From assembly GCA_035656095.1 (NCBI GenBank), contig DASRTE010000192.1, positions 1 through 64,000 on the forward strand: a DNA stretch of 64,000 nucleotides. The letters run 5' to 3'. Position 1 is the stretch's first letter. Each line of letters opens with the position of its first letter. The position numbers and the translations under genes were made by a program. This DNA comes from DASRTE01 sp035656095. Lineage in GTDB: Bacteria > Actinomycetota > Actinomycetes > Jiangellales > Jiangellaceae. Below, one piece after another: positions 16,939 to 26,305 of this stretch. The notes below the pieces were generated by a model, which was not told the DNA's origin, did not search any database, and was given only the letters and a program-made list of their open reading frames with translations.

Positions 16939-17652
16939 TCAGCTGTCGGCGGCGACACCCGTGAGCCGGCAGGCCTCGGCCCAGGCCGTCCCGGCGAACC
17001 GTTGCGGGCGGTCGGTCGGCGGCTGGGTCCTCACCGCAACCGCGTCGATCGCCTGGACGAGGACTTCGCGAAGCCTGTCGTCCGGGTCGGGTACGCATGA
17101 CCGCGCGATGCCGTCCACGGCGCACCGGACCGCATGCGGAGCCGCACGGCGCCGGAAGCCCTTGAGGCGGGTGCCGATGTCGCCGGTGAAGCTCTGCGCC
17201 CATTCGGCCGCGTGCGGAACCTCCTCCAGCACCCGGCGGCTCTCGTCGTGCAGGCTGCCCGCCGGTCGTCCGTCGAGCTCGGCCAGCACCCGCTCGCACA
17301 CCAGCACCGACACCGCCATGACCCGCTGCCGTTCGGCCGACACGACCGGCAGAGCCAGCCTCGACGAGCGCAGTGCGATCAGCGCGTCGACGTGAGGATC
17401 GTCACTGGTCAGCCCGATCACGGAGGGAATCAGCCCGGCGAGGCTCGGCCGGGCCTCGTCCGAGGTGTAGTCGTTGACCAGCCGGGCGACGCTGGCCAGC
17501 AGCGCATGGGTGCAGTCGGGATGGTCGCTCCAGCGCTCACCGGCCAGGTAGGACGCCAGCTCCATGAAGCACGCGCCCTTGCGCGGATTGCGGTGCTTGC
17601 CCCGCGACAGCATCGGGAGCATCTCGGGCACGTGGTTCTCGTCGGTCGACAT
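16939..17652 (-). CDS. Conserved actinobacterial hypothetical protein
   Basis: The 237-residue protein starts MSTDENHVPEMLPMLSRGKH, followed by NPRKGACFMELASYLAGERWSDHP and a C-terminal helical part. It is cytoplasmic, without membrane segments; Cys, His and Asp residues (ACFMELA, HPDCTHALLA) are present but no catalytic motif is evident. The ATG at 17652 has GGGAGA seven bases upstream. It is transcribed away from the parC-like gene. I recall relatives of this protein beside type IIA topoisomerase genes in other actinomycetes. Function unknown. Confidence 0.75.
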   Translation of the reverse strand: MSTDENHVPEMLPMLSRGKHRNPRKGACFMELASYLAGERWSDHPDCTHALLASVARLVNDYTSDEARPSLAGLIPSVIGLTSDDPHVDALIALRSSRLALPVVSAERQRVMAVSVLVCERVLAELDGRPAGSLHDESRRVLEEVPHAAEWAQSFTGDIGTRLKGFRRRAAPHAVRCAVDGIARSCVPDPDDRLREVLVQAIDAVAVRTQPPTDRPQRFAGTAWAEACRLTGVAADS

Positions 17653-17821
17653 GACGCGTCTCCCAGGATCGCCAGACCTGATGCGACCAGTCTGCGCCCC
17701 GACCGGCCTCCACGCCACTGTCCACGAGCCGCACCTCGTCGCGGGTCGGTCCGCGCCGGTCCGAACTCGGCGGGCCAGAATGGGCCACGACCCCCCGACC
17801 GCCGTGAGGAGCATCGCCGCG

Positions 17822-20269
17822 ATGGCCCGCCGCACGACCAGGAACCCACCGCCCGAAGACGTCGAGGAGACCATTCTCGACGTCGACGTTGCCGAGGAGA
17901 TGCGCGGCAGCTTCCTCGAGTACGCCTACTCGGTCATCTACTCGCGCGCCATCCCGGACGCTCGCGACGGCCTCAAGCCGGTGCAGCGGCGGATCCTGTT
18001 CCAGATGAACGAGATGGGACTGCGCCCCGACCGCGCGCACGTCAAATGCGGCCGGGTGGTCGGCGACGTCATGGGCAAGCTCCATCCCCACGGCGACGGC
18101 GCCATCTACGACACGCTCGTGCGGATGGCCCAGCCCTGGGCGATGCGCGTCCCACTGGTCGACGGGCACGGCAATTATGGATCCTTGGACGACGGTCCGG
18201 CTGCCTACCGGTACACCGAGTGCCGGCTGGCGGAACCGGCCACGCTGCTCACGGCGTCGCTCGACGAGGACGTCGTCGACATGGTCCCCAACTACGACGG
18301 CACCTACGAGCAACCCGAGGTGCTGCCGGCCGCGTTCCCGAACCTGCTGGTCAACGGGGCCAGCGGGATCGCCGTCGGCATGGCCACCAACATGCCGCCG
18401 CACAACCTCGGCGAGGTGATCGAGGCTGCACGGCACCTGCTCGCCCACCCCGATGCCACCCTCGACGACCTGATGCGCTTCGTACCGGGGCCGGACCTAC
18501 CCACCGGCGGCCGGATCATCGGCCTCGACGGTGTCCGCGAGGCCTACGAGACCGGGCGCGGCTCGTTCCGCACGCGGGCGGCGGCACGGATCGAGAACAT
18601 CACCGCCCGCCGTCAGGGCATCGTGATCACCGAGCTTCCCTACGCCGTCGGCCCCGAGCGGGTCCGCGAGCGGATCGCCGATCTCGTGCGCAGCAAGAAG
18701 CTCCTCGGTGTCAACGACGTCGAGGACTACACCGACCGCAACACGGGCCTGCGTCTCGTGGTCGAGCTCAAGAGCGGCTTCGTCCCCGAGGCCGTGCTCG
18801 AACAGCTCTACCGGCTCACTCCCCTCGAGGACTCGTTCTCGATCAACAACGTCGCCCTGGTCGACGGTCAACCTCGGACGTTGGGCCTGCGCGAGCTCCT
18901 CGAGGTCTTCGTGACGCACCGCCTCGCCGTGGTCCGTCGTCGGTCCGAGCACCGCCGGAACAAGCACCGGGACCGGCTTCACCTGGTCGAGGGCCTGCTC
19001 GTCGCGCTGCTCGACATCGACGAGGTCATTCAGGTCATCCGGACCTCCGACGACGCCACGGTCGCGCGCGACCGCCTGATGACGGTTTTCGACCTGTCCG
19101 AGGTCCAGGCCCGGTACATCCTGGACACCCCGCTGCGCCGGCTGACCAGGTACGACCGGCTCGAGCTCGAGGGTGAGGGCGAGACACTGCGGCGCGCCAT
19201 CGCCGAGCTGACCGAGATCCTCGAGGATCCGGCCGCGATGCGGCAGCTGGTCTCCGACGAGTTGGCGGACGTCGCCGCCGCCCACGCCACGCCCCGCCGC
19301 ACGGTCCTGCTGGAGTCGGCCGGTCAACCCGCCGTGGCTGTCACGGCCGCGCTCGAGGTGTCCGACGACCCGTGCCGGGTCCTGCTGTCGTCAACCGGGT
19401 TGCTGGCGCGCACGACGTCGGTGGACCCACTGCCGTCCGGCGGAAAACGGGCGAAGCACGACGTCGTCATCTCGGCCGTCGAGGCCACGGCTCGCGGTCA
19501 CATCGGAGTGGTCACCAGCGCCGGCCGGCTGGTGCGGATGCCCGTGCTCGACCTGCCGGCTCTGCCGCCGACCGCACAGGCGCCGTCGCTGGCCGGTGGC
19601 GCCCCGCTCACCGAGTTCCTGGAACTGGACCGCGACGAGAGGGCCCTGTGCCTGACCTCGCTCGACCCTGGCTCCCCCGGCCTCGCGCTCGGCACCGAGC
19701 GCGGCGTCGTCAAGCGAGTGGTGCCCGACCACCCGGCCAACAAGGACGCCTGGGAGATCGCCCGGCTCGACGACGGTGACCCGGTCGTGGGAGCCGTCGA
19801 GCTGCGCGCGGGCGACGAGGATCTCGTCTTCGTCACCTCCGACGCCCAGCTACTGCGCTTCAGCGCTGCGACGGTGCGGCCACAGGGGCGCGCCGGCGGG
19901 GGGATTGCCGGAGTGCGGCTCGCCGCCGGGGCTCGAGTGATCCACTTCGGGGCGGTCGGCACCGGCAGCGAGGCGGTTGTGGTGACCGTCGCCGGCTCGT
20001 CCACGGCCCTGCCGGGCACCCAGCCGGGCACGGTGAAGGTCACCCCGTACCGGTACTACCCCGCCAAGGGCCGGGCCACCGGTGGTGTCCGTTGCCACCG
20101 CTTCCTTCGGGGCGAGGACACTCTGCTGCTGGCATGGGCCGGTGGGTCGCCACCGAGGGCCGCCGCCGGGAGCGGGGTGCCCATTGCGCTGCCCGAGGCC
20201 ACCGGACGACGCGACGGCTCCGGGACGCCCGCTCCGCAGGCCATCGCCGCGGTCAGCGGTCCCGTGTGA
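17822..20269 (+). CDS. parC: Type IIA topoisomerase subunit A (second gyrase / topoisomerase IV ParC-like)
   Basis: The 815-residue subunit cuts and rejoins duplex DNA. The catalytic tyrosine is Tyr131 in AAYRYTECR, and the winged-helix core (ARDGLKPVQRRIL, KLHPHGDGAIYDTLVRMAQ) is intact. At the quinolone pocket Gly93 occupies the position of E. coli GyrA Ser83, while Asp97 (Asp87 equivalent) is kept. The C-terminal beta-pinwheel has QGRAGGG near residue 688 instead of the GyrA-box QRRGGKG, arguing for a decatenating enzyme rather than gyrase. AGGAG precedes the ATG by about 10 bases. The partner subunit is at 24037-26181. Confidence 0.88.
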   Translation: MARRTTRNPPPEDVEETILDVDVAEEMRGSFLEYAYSVIYSRAIPDARDGLKPVQRRILFQMNEMGLRPDRAHVKCGRVVGDVMGKLHPHGDGAIYDTLVRMAQPWAMRVPLVDGHGNYGSLDDGPAAYRYTECRLAEPATLLTASLDEDVVDMVPNYDGTYEQPEVLPAAFPNLLVNGASGIAVGMATNMPPHNLGEVIEAARHLLAHPDATLDDLMRFVPGPDLPTGGRIIGLDGVREAYETGRGSFRTRAAARIENITARRQGIVITELPYAVGPERVRERIADLVRSKKLLGVNDVEDYTDRNTGLRLVVELKSGFVPEAVLEQLYRLTPLEDSFSINNVALVDGQPRTLGLRELLEVFVTHRLAVVRRRSEHRRNKHRDRLHLVEGLLVALLDIDEVIQVIRTSDDATVARDRLMTVFDLSEVQARYILDTPLRRLTRYDRLELEGEGETLRRAIAELTEILEDPAAMRQLVSDELADVAAAHATPRRTVLLESAGQPAVAVTAALEVSDDPCRVLLSSTGLLARTTSVDPLPSGGKRAKHDVVISAVEATARGHIGVVTSAGRLVRMPVLDLPALPPTAQAPSLAGGAPLTEFLELDRDERALCLTSLDPGSPGLALGTERGVVKRVVPDHPANKDAWEIARLDDGDPVVGAVELRAGDEDLVFVTSDAQLLRFSAATVRPQGRAGGGIAGVRLAAGARVIHFGAVGTGSEAVVVTVAGSSTALPGTQPGTVKVTPYRYYPAKGRATGGVRCHRFLRGEDTLLLAWAGGSPPRAAAGSGVPIALPEATGRRDGSGTPAPQAIAAVSGPV

Positions 20270-20286
20270 GGCCGCTGCAGATACCG

Positions 20287-20751
20287 TCACCGGCTGAGGT
20301 AGTCGGACACCCGGCGCTCCATCTCTTCCGGGCTGACGTCCTCGACGTGCTGACCCAGTCCCCACTGGTGGCCGAACGGGTCCTCGATGCGCCCGCCCTT
20401 GTCGCCGTAGAACTGGAGCTCCAGCGGGAAGATCTGCGTGGCTCCGGCGGCGATGGCCCGCTCCCACATCACGTCGACGTCTTCGGTGTAGATGAACATC
20501 ACCGCGGTCGTGGCACCGGCAGTCCGCGGCGACCGGGTCGGTGACTCGGGAGACTCGTCGGAGAGCATGACGATGGTGTCACCGATCCGGATCTCGGCGT
20601 GTGCCACCCTGCCGTCGGGCCCGGTCATCCTGGGCGCGGTCTCGACGGCTGCGAAGGCGCGCGTGTAGAACTCGATGGCTTCGGCGCAGGGGCTGACCGT
20701 CAGCGATGGCGTCACCGAACCGTACTGTTCCGGCACCGGGTCGACAGGCAC
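20287..20751 (-). CDS. VOC-family (glyoxalase/PhnB-like) protein
   Basis: The 154-residue protein has the beta-alpha-beta-beta-beta repeats of the vicinal oxygen chelate fold: SLTVSPCAEAIEFYTRAFAAVE, then AEIRIGDTIVMLSDE, then DPFGHQWGLGQHVEDVSPEE. This is the PhnB/YdcE-like pattern. No specific substrate can be given. It lies 17 bp from the convergent parC-like stop and just downstream of a second, two-domain VOC gene on the same strand. Confidence 0.82.
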   Translation of the reverse strand: MPVDPVPEQYGSVTPSLTVSPCAEAIEFYTRAFAAVETAPRMTGPDGRVAHAEIRIGDTIVMLSDESPESPTRSPRTAGATTAVMFIYTEDVDVMWERAIAAGATQIFPLELQFYGDKGGRIEDPFGHQWGLGQHVEDVSPEEMERRVSDYLSR

Positions 20752-20784
20752 GATGGGCGCTCCTTCCGTGTCGTCGCATCGACG

Positions 20785-21660
20785 CTACGCCCCCGAGGGC
20801 TCGTCGGGTTTGTAGGTGTTGACCGTGAACACCCCGCCCTGCGGATCACTCAACACCGCGGCCCTGACCGGACCGGCATCGAACGGCGGCGTCACGACCC
20901 GGCCGCCGAGCTCGACCGCCGTGGCCGCGACGGCGTCGCAGTCGGCGACCGAGAACGTCACACCCCAGTGCGACGGGACGTCGTCGGCGAACCGGTCGCC
21001 GGTCATCGGCTGCATCCATGCGATGCAATCCGAGAAGCCCGGTGGCGCGCCATGCTCGGCATGCCGGTGCCGCAGCTGTGGATCGAACCGCTCGAGGAAG
21101 TCGGCGTACCCCGGAAGCCGGACCATGGTCGACTCGCCGAACCCCATGTCGAGCGTGTCGGTCTCCCACCCGAACACCGACGCGTAGAAGGCCTTCGCGC
21201 GGTCGATGTCACGAGTGTTGAGGTCGCTCCAGTTCCACGCGCCGGGCTCGTTGACAGCCTCGGCACCCCGGTGAGTTCCCGCCTGCCACAGGCAGAACAC
21301 CGCGCCGGACGGGTCGGCACACGCCGCCATCCGCCCGGCGTCGACGAGGTCGAACGGCTCGGTGATCACCAGACCTCCGGCTGCCCTCACCAGTGCGGCC
21401 GTGTCGTCGGCGTCGTCCACCCAGATGTAGGTGTTCCAGACCGGTACGGGCGGACCGACCTCCGGCTGGGACGAGACTGCGGCGACATCGCGTCCGCCCA
21501 GTCGGGCGACGAAGTACCGGCCCGGCGCGTAGGCCGGCATGCGGTCCTCGAACTGCCACCCGAACACACCACGGTAGAAGTTCACGGCGGCCTGCGGGTC
21601 GGGCTGCACGGTGTCGACCCAGCACGGAACTCCAGGCGGGTATCCATCTCGTCTCACCAT
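20785..21660 (-). CDS. Two-domain VOC-family protein
   Basis: The 291-residue protein contains two VOC modules: residues about 10-125 (CWVDTVQPDPQAAVNFYRGV, FGWQFEDRM, ACADPSGAVFCLWQ) and about 140-285 (NWSDLNTRDIDRAKAFYASV, FGWETDTLDMG, AAVLSDPQGGVFTVN). Proteins of this shape resemble hydroxylases or glyoxalase-like proteins of actinomycete secondary metabolism (CFP-30B type), but the role is unknown. The ATG at 21660 begins MVRRDGYPPGVP, where the family similarity starts. It probably co-transcribes with the smaller VOC gene 33 bp downstream. Confidence 0.82.
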   Translation of the reverse strand: MVRRDGYPPGVPCWVDTVQPDPQAAVNFYRGVFGWQFEDRMPAYAPGRYFVARLGGRDVAAVSSQPEVGPPVPVWNTYIWVDDADDTAALVRAAGGLVITEPFDLVDAGRMAACADPSGAVFCLWQAGTHRGAEAVNEPGAWNWSDLNTRDIDRAKAFYASVFGWETDTLDMGFGESTMVRLPGYADFLERFDPQLRHRHAEHGAPPGFSDCIAWMQPMTGDRFADDVPSHWGVTFSVADCDAVAATAVELGGRVVTPPFDAGPVRAAVLSDPQGGVFTVNTYKPDEPSGA

Positions 21661-21792
21661 GTGCGACCCCCTCCTCACGGCGTCACGCGCACCGTATCGA
21701 TGCGCACCGACATTGTTCTGCGGGCGCGAGTCCGGGTCGGGCGCCCCTGGAAGACCTTCGCCTGGCAGGCTGCGAGCCATGTGCGCGGATCC

Positions 21793-22731
21793 ATGTCGCT
21801 CGAGGCTCGCGTGAGCGCGTGCTCCGAGATCAGCCGCCGACTCGACGAGCCCATCGTGGGCACTGCTCCCGTGGCAGCGTCGTGGATCGTGCTCGAGCAG
21901 CCGGGGCCCTGGGGACGCGATGCGCTCACCGAGTCCCACCTGGATCCGGTTCTCGGCGATGCGCTCGGTACGGCGTCGAATGCCCACGGTGCTCGGGTCG
22001 CATTGGTTCGCCGGCCCGGACGGCACCCGGACGTAGGAGATCGGGCGCGCCGGGTCTGGATCGCGGCCACCCGTCCGGGACGGACCTGGCTGCTGGGCGG
22101 ATCGGTCGAGGAGGTCGCCGAGCTCGGGTCGCTGTCGTGGACCGGCATAGAAGCCGGCGACCGCTCGCTCGTGCGGGCGTCGCTTCCGGTTCTGCGACCG
22201 GAGACCGAGCCCTTGCTGCTCGTCTGCACCAACGCCCGCCGCGACGTCTGCTGTGCCAACCTCGGCCGCCCCCTCGCCGCGGCACTCCGCGAGCCATTGG
22301 ACGGACGCGTGTGGGAGACCACCCACCTCGGCGGCCACCGGTTCGCCCCCACGGCGGCACTGCTCCCCTACGGCGTCGTGTACGGGCGGCTCGATCCTGC
22401 CGATGCACTGCACGTGTACACAGAGGCTCGGGAAGGACGCCAGCCCGTCCGTGGCTACCGCGGCCGCAGCACGTTCGGCCGGGCCGGCCAGGTCGCTGAA
22501 GCGGCCGTGCGCAGACACAGCGGCGCCGACGGTCTGGACGACCTCGACGTCGCAGCCGTGAGGGAGCGTGAGGACGGTTCCTGGCACGTCCTCGTGACGC
22601 ACCGTGACGGCCGGCAGTTCGCCGTAGAGGTCAGGCCGGTTGCGCTGGAACCACCACGCCCGGAGTCGTGCCGCAAGGCCGCCGTCCGGCCCGTGGCCTA
22701 CGTCGCAGATGCACCCCTTCGGTGCGAGTGA
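21793..22731 (+). CDS. Sucrase/ferredoxin-like family protein
   Basis: The 312-residue protein carries the thioredoxin-like [2Fe-2S] domain of the sucrase/ferredoxin-like family. The block LLVCTNARRDVCCANLGRPL supplies the cysteine cluster, and WETTHLGGHRFAPTAALLPYGVVYGRL is the diagnostic HLGGHRFA motif. The N-terminal part starts SLEARVSACSEISRRLDEPIVGTAP. It probably binds an iron-sulfur cluster in the cytoplasm; its physiological role is not known. The ATG at 21793 is chosen where similarity starts. It is divergent from the two-domain VOC gene. Confidence 0.82.
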   Translation: MSLEARVSACSEISRRLDEPIVGTAPVAASWIVLEQPGPWGRDALTESHLDPVLGDALGTASNAHGARVALVRRPGRHPDVGDRARRVWIAATRPGRTWLLGGSVEEVAELGSLSWTGIEAGDRSLVRASLPVLRPETEPLLLVCTNARRDVCCANLGRPLAAALREPLDGRVWETTHLGGHRFAPTAALLPYGVVYGRLDPADALHVYTEAREGRQPVRGYRGRSTFGRAGQVAEAAVRRHSGADGLDDLDVAAVREREDGSWHVLVTHRDGRQFAVEVRPVALEPPRPESCRKAAVRPVAYVADAPLRCE

Positions 22732-22770
22732 CGTGGCCTTCGCGCACTGCGATCGGCAAGACTGCGCGCC

Positions 22771-23811
22771 ATGACATCGACCTATGTCGCGGCTGACGGC
22801 CGCTACGACCGCATGACCTATCGGCGGGTGGGAGACAGCGGCCTTCACCTGCCGGCCGTGTCACTCGGCCTGTGGCACAACTTCGGCGACACCACGCCGA
22901 CCTCCACCCAGCGGGCGATCCTGCGACGGGCATTCGATCTCGGCGTCACCCACGTCGATCTGGCGAACAACTACGGCCCGCCCTACGGCTCCGCGGAGAC
23001 CAACTTCGGGCGGATCTTCGCCGAGGACTTCGCGCCTTATCGCGACGAGCTCGTGATCTCGACGAAGGCGGGCTACGACATGTGGCCGGGTCCCTACGGG
23101 GAGTGGGGCTCGCGCAAGTACCTGCTGGCCAGCCTCGACCGGTCGCTCGACCGCATGGGCCTGGACTACGTCGACATCTTCTACAGTCACCGATTCGATC
23201 CCGACACGCCGCTCGAGGAGACGATGGGAGCGCTGGACACGGCCGTGCGGTCGGGGCGGGCACTCTACGCCGGCATCTCGTCCTACTCGGCGCAGCGGAC
23301 GGCCGAGGCGGCGTCGATCCTGCGCGATCTAGGCACGCCGCTGCTGATCCACCAGCCCTCGTACTCCCTGCTCAACCGATGGGTCGAGGAGGGTGAGCCG
23401 AACCTGCTCGAGACGCTCGAGGCCGAGGGCGTGGGCTGCATCGCGTTCTCGCCGTTGGCCCAGGGCATGCTGACCGACCGCTATCTCGACGGGATACCGG
23501 CAGACTCGCGGGCCGCACAGCACACGTCGCTGTCGCCTGACCTGCTGACCCCGGAGGCATTGGGCCACATCCGCGCGCTGAACGTGATGGCGGCAAAGCG
23601 GGGCCAGAGCCTGGCGCAGATGGCCCTCGCATGGGTACTGCGCGACGAACGAGTCACCTCGGCCCTGGTCGGTGCCAGCAGCGTCAGGCAGTTGGAGGCC
23701 AACGTGGCCGCGATCGACAACCTCGGTTTCACCGACGACGAGCAGGCGACCATCGACCGCCACGCGGTCGACGCCGGAATCAACCTCTGGGCGTCATCCA
23801 GCGAGGGGTGA
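22771..23811 (+). CDS. Aldo/keto reductase (YghZ / L-glyceraldehyde-3-phosphate reductase type)
   Basis: The 346-residue TIM-barrel NADPH-dependent reductase contains the catalytic Asp/Tyr pair in THVDLANNYGPPYGSAE, the Lys in ELVISTKAGYDMWPG, and the His in VDIFYSHRFD. The C-terminal cofactor motif SALVGASSVRQLEANV is also present. The opening YRRVGDSGLHLPAVSLGLWHNFG places it with the YghZ/Gpr and Kv-beta-like branch. It lies 39 bp after the sucrase/ferredoxin-like gene and ends just before a strong hairpin. Confidence 0.9.
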   Translation: MTSTYVAADGRYDRMTYRRVGDSGLHLPAVSLGLWHNFGDTTPTSTQRAILRRAFDLGVTHVDLANNYGPPYGSAETNFGRIFAEDFAPYRDELVISTKAGYDMWPGPYGEWGSRKYLLASLDRSLDRMGLDYVDIFYSHRFDPDTPLEETMGALDTAVRSGRALYAGISSYSAQRTAEAASILRDLGTPLLIHQPSYSLLNRWVEEGEPNLLETLEAEGVGCIAFSPLAQGMLTDRYLDGIPADSRAAQHTSLSPDLLTPEALGHIRALNVMAAKRGQSLAQMALAWVLRDERVTSALVGASSVRQLEANVAAIDNLGFTDDEQATIDRHAVDAGINLWASSSEG

Positions 23812-23820
23812 CCGACGAAC

Positions 23821-23865
23821 CACCCGGCCTGTCGAGCCTCAGACCAGAGCTCGGCAGGCCGGGTG
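23821..23865 (+). terminator. Hairpin downstream of the aldo/keto reductase
   Basis: Arms CACCCGGCCTGTCGAG (23821-23836) and CTCGGCAGGCCGGGTG (23850-23865) pair over 16 bp with one G-T pair and a 13-nt loop. There is no T-tract. It begins 10 bp after the reductase stop, so a terminator role is likely. Confidence 0.65.
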
Positions 23866-23871
23866 CGTCGG

Positions 23872-24030
23872 GTGTCCTACTCGGCCAGGGTGGCGGTCAC
23901 GGTGTCGTACCACCTCGGCGTGCTCCACGACGCCGGACTGGTCATGCGCAGCAGGCACCGTCGTCTGGTCCTCTACCGCCGCAGCGAGCAGGCGACACGG
24001 CTGCTCGGGGAGTCCTCCACCGCCTCCTGA
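23872..24030 (+). pseudogene. ArsR-type winged-helix regulator, C-terminal remnant
   Basis: The frame reads VSYHLGVLHDAGLVMRSRHR followed by RLVLYRRSEQATRLLG, the recognition helix and wing of an ArsR-family repressor, then stops. The first half of the domain is missing: upstream the same frame has no family similarity and overlaps the hairpin after the reductase. No good ribosome site is present. It appears to be a relic of a regulator between the reductase and the convergent parE-like gene. Confidence 0.5.
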
Positions 24031-24036
24031 CGGCGA

Positions 24037-26181
24037 TCAGGCGTCGATGCGGGCGCGGTCGAGCTCGGCTGCCCCGGCGACGATGAAGTCCTTGCGGGGG
24101 GCGACGTCGTTGCCCATCAGCAGCTCGAAGACCGCGTCGGCCGCCTCTGCATCGGTGGCGTTGATGCGCCGCAGCCGCCTGGACCGGGGATCCATGGTGG
24201 TCTCCGCGAGCTGGTGGGGATCCATCTCGCCCAGGCCTTTGTAGCGCTGTGGCGGCTGCTTGTACCGCACCTGCCGGCGATCGAGGTCGCGTAGCGTGCG
24301 CTGCAGTTCGGCATCGGTGTAGGTGTAGATGTAGCGCTCCTGTCCCTTACGCGGGTTGGACAGCTCGATCCTGTGCAGCGGCGGCATGGCGGCGAACAGC
24401 CGTCCGGCCTCGACCAATGGGCGCATGTAGCGGAAGAACAAGGTGATCAACAGGGTGCGAATGTGCGCACCGTCGACATCGGCGTCGGTCATCAGCACGA
24501 TCTTGCCGTACCTGGCCTGGTCGAGCTCGAAGCTCCGGCCGCTTCCGGCGCCGACGACCTGGATGATCGCCGCGCACTCGGCGTTTCGGAGCATGTCGCC
24601 GACCGACGCCTTCTGGACGTTGAGGATCTTGCCCCTGATCGGCAGCAGCGCCTGGTACTCGGCGTCGCGGGCCGCCTTGCCCGTACCCAACGCGGAGTCG
24701 CCCTCGACGATGAACAGCTCGGAGCGGTCCAACGCACCCGAGCGGCAGTCGACCAGCTTGGTCGGCAATGCGCTGGTCTCGAGTGCGTTCTTGCGGCGGA
24801 CCGTCTCCTTGTGCAGCCGCGCCGCGACGCGCGCCTTGGCCGCGGCGACGACCTTCTCGAGCACGGCGGCAGCCTGCGCCTTGTGGCCTCGCTTGGTGCT
24901 GGTGAGCTGGGCGACGAGCCGGCGCTCGACGACGCGGGCGACGATTGCCCGCACCGCGCTCGTGCCGAGCACTTCCTTGGTCTGGCCCTCGAACTGGGGC
25001 TCGGCGAGCCGAACGGTCACGACGGCGGTCAGGCCCTCGAGGACGTCGTCCTTCTCGATCTTGTCGTCGCCCGCCTTGAGCCGGCGTGCGTTGCCCCGGA
25101 CCAGGTCGCGCAGCGCCTTGAGCAGGCCATGCTCGAAGCCGGCGACGTGGGTGCCGCCCTTCGGTGTGGCGACGACGTTCACGAACGAGCGCAGCTCGGT
25201 GTCGTATCCGGCTCCCCAGCGCAGCGCGACGTCGACCTCGCACTGCCGCTCGACCTTGCGCGGGGTCATGTGCCCGGCATCGTCGAGCACCGGCACGGTC
25301 TCGGTGAACGACTCGGTGCCGTGCAGGCGTAGCACATCGCTGACCGCCGGGTCGGCGGCGAGGAACCCGACGAACTCGGCGATGCCGCCGTCGTGGCGGA
25401 ACCGGTGCTCGTCCGGTTCACCGCCGGTATCCACACGACGCCGGTCGCGCAGGACCAGTTCGAGACCGGGGACCAGGTAGGACGTCTGCCGGACTCGGGT
25501 GACGAGCTCGTCGACCGCGACGGCGGCCTCGCGCAGGAAGATCTCAGGATCGGGCCAGAACCGGATCCGGGTGCCGGTGACGCCCTTGCGGACCCTGCCG
25601 GTGACGCGCAGCTCGGAGTGGTCGGTGAACGGCGTGAAGGCGGCATCGGGTCCGGCCGCGTCGAAGATTCCGGGCTCCCCCCGGCGGAAGGACATCGCGT
25701 AGGTCCGGCCGTCGCGGTCGACTTCGACGTCGAGCCGGGCGGAGAGCGCATTCACGACGCTGGCACCCACCCCGTGCAGGCCGCCGGAGGCGGTGTACGA
25801 GCCGCCCCCGAACTTGCCGCCGGCGTGGAGTTTGGTGAACACCACCTCGACGCCGGACAGGCCCGTGCGCTGATGGACGTCGACCGGGATGCCACGGCCG
25901 TCGTCGTGGATCTCGACCGACCCGTCGTCGTGCAGTGTGACCTCGATGGTGGAGCAGACGCCGGCCAGTGCCTCGTCGACGCCGTTGTCGATGATTTCCC
26001 ACAGGCAGTGCATGAGGCCACGGGAGTCGGTCGAGCCGACGTACATGCCGGGGCGTTTGCGGACCGCCTCGAGGCCCTCGAGCACGGACAGGTGCCGCGC
26101 GGTGTACGGCTGGACACTGCCGTTTCCGGACCCCTTGGTGCGCGTGGTCCGGATCGGCAGCTCGGCCGGCTGTGCGGTCAC
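24037..26181 (-). CDS. parE: Type IIA topoisomerase subunit B (second gyrase / topoisomerase IV ParE-like)
   Basis: The 714-residue ATPase subunit has a GHKL ATP site (WEIIDNGVDEALAG, HDDGRGIPVDVH, SGGLHGVGASVVNALS), a transducer domain, and a TOPRIM domain with ELFIVEGDSALGTGK and MTDADVDGAHIRTLL. It ends with the C-terminal RYKGLGEMDPHQLAETTMD. It works with the ParC-like subunit at 17822-20269, 4 kb away on the opposite strand, to decatenate or relax DNA. GTG at 26181 is chosen because GGAGGAG precedes it at proper spacing; an upstream frame extension has no family similarity. Confidence 0.9.
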   Translation of the reverse strand: MTAQPAELPIRTTRTKGSGNGSVQPYTARHLSVLEGLEAVRKRPGMYVGSTDSRGLMHCLWEIIDNGVDEALAGVCSTIEVTLHDDGSVEIHDDGRGIPVDVHQRTGLSGVEVVFTKLHAGGKFGGGSYTASGGLHGVGASVVNALSARLDVEVDRDGRTYAMSFRRGEPGIFDAAGPDAAFTPFTDHSELRVTGRVRKGVTGTRIRFWPDPEIFLREAAVAVDELVTRVRQTSYLVPGLELVLRDRRRVDTGGEPDEHRFRHDGGIAEFVGFLAADPAVSDVLRLHGTESFTETVPVLDDAGHMTPRKVERQCEVDVALRWGAGYDTELRSFVNVVATPKGGTHVAGFEHGLLKALRDLVRGNARRLKAGDDKIEKDDVLEGLTAVVTVRLAEPQFEGQTKEVLGTSAVRAIVARVVERRLVAQLTSTKRGHKAQAAAVLEKVVAAAKARVAARLHKETVRRKNALETSALPTKLVDCRSGALDRSELFIVEGDSALGTGKAARDAEYQALLPIRGKILNVQKASVGDMLRNAECAAIIQVVGAGSGRSFELDQARYGKIVLMTDADVDGAHIRTLLITLFFRYMRPLVEAGRLFAAMPPLHRIELSNPRKGQERYIYTYTDAELQRTLRDLDRRQVRYKQPPQRYKGLGEMDPHQLAETTMDPRSRRLRRINATDAEAADAVFELLMGNDVAPRKDFIVAGAAELDRARIDA

Positions 26182-26305
26182 GGGTCGGGCTCCTCCGACG
26201 AGGGTGCGCGCCGGGCCGCTCCTCCCGGCGCTGCCAGGGTAGTCGGCGCTGCCGACCGGATAGCCGTGGCACGCCGCGAGCGGCACGTCGCTGTGACCAA
26301 AGTCG

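Noticed and set aside
20785..22848. A 687-codon minus-strand frame extending the two-domain VOC gene upstream
   Set aside because: Only residues after MVRRDGYPP match the VOC family. The extension is antisense to the sucrase/ferredoxin-like gene.
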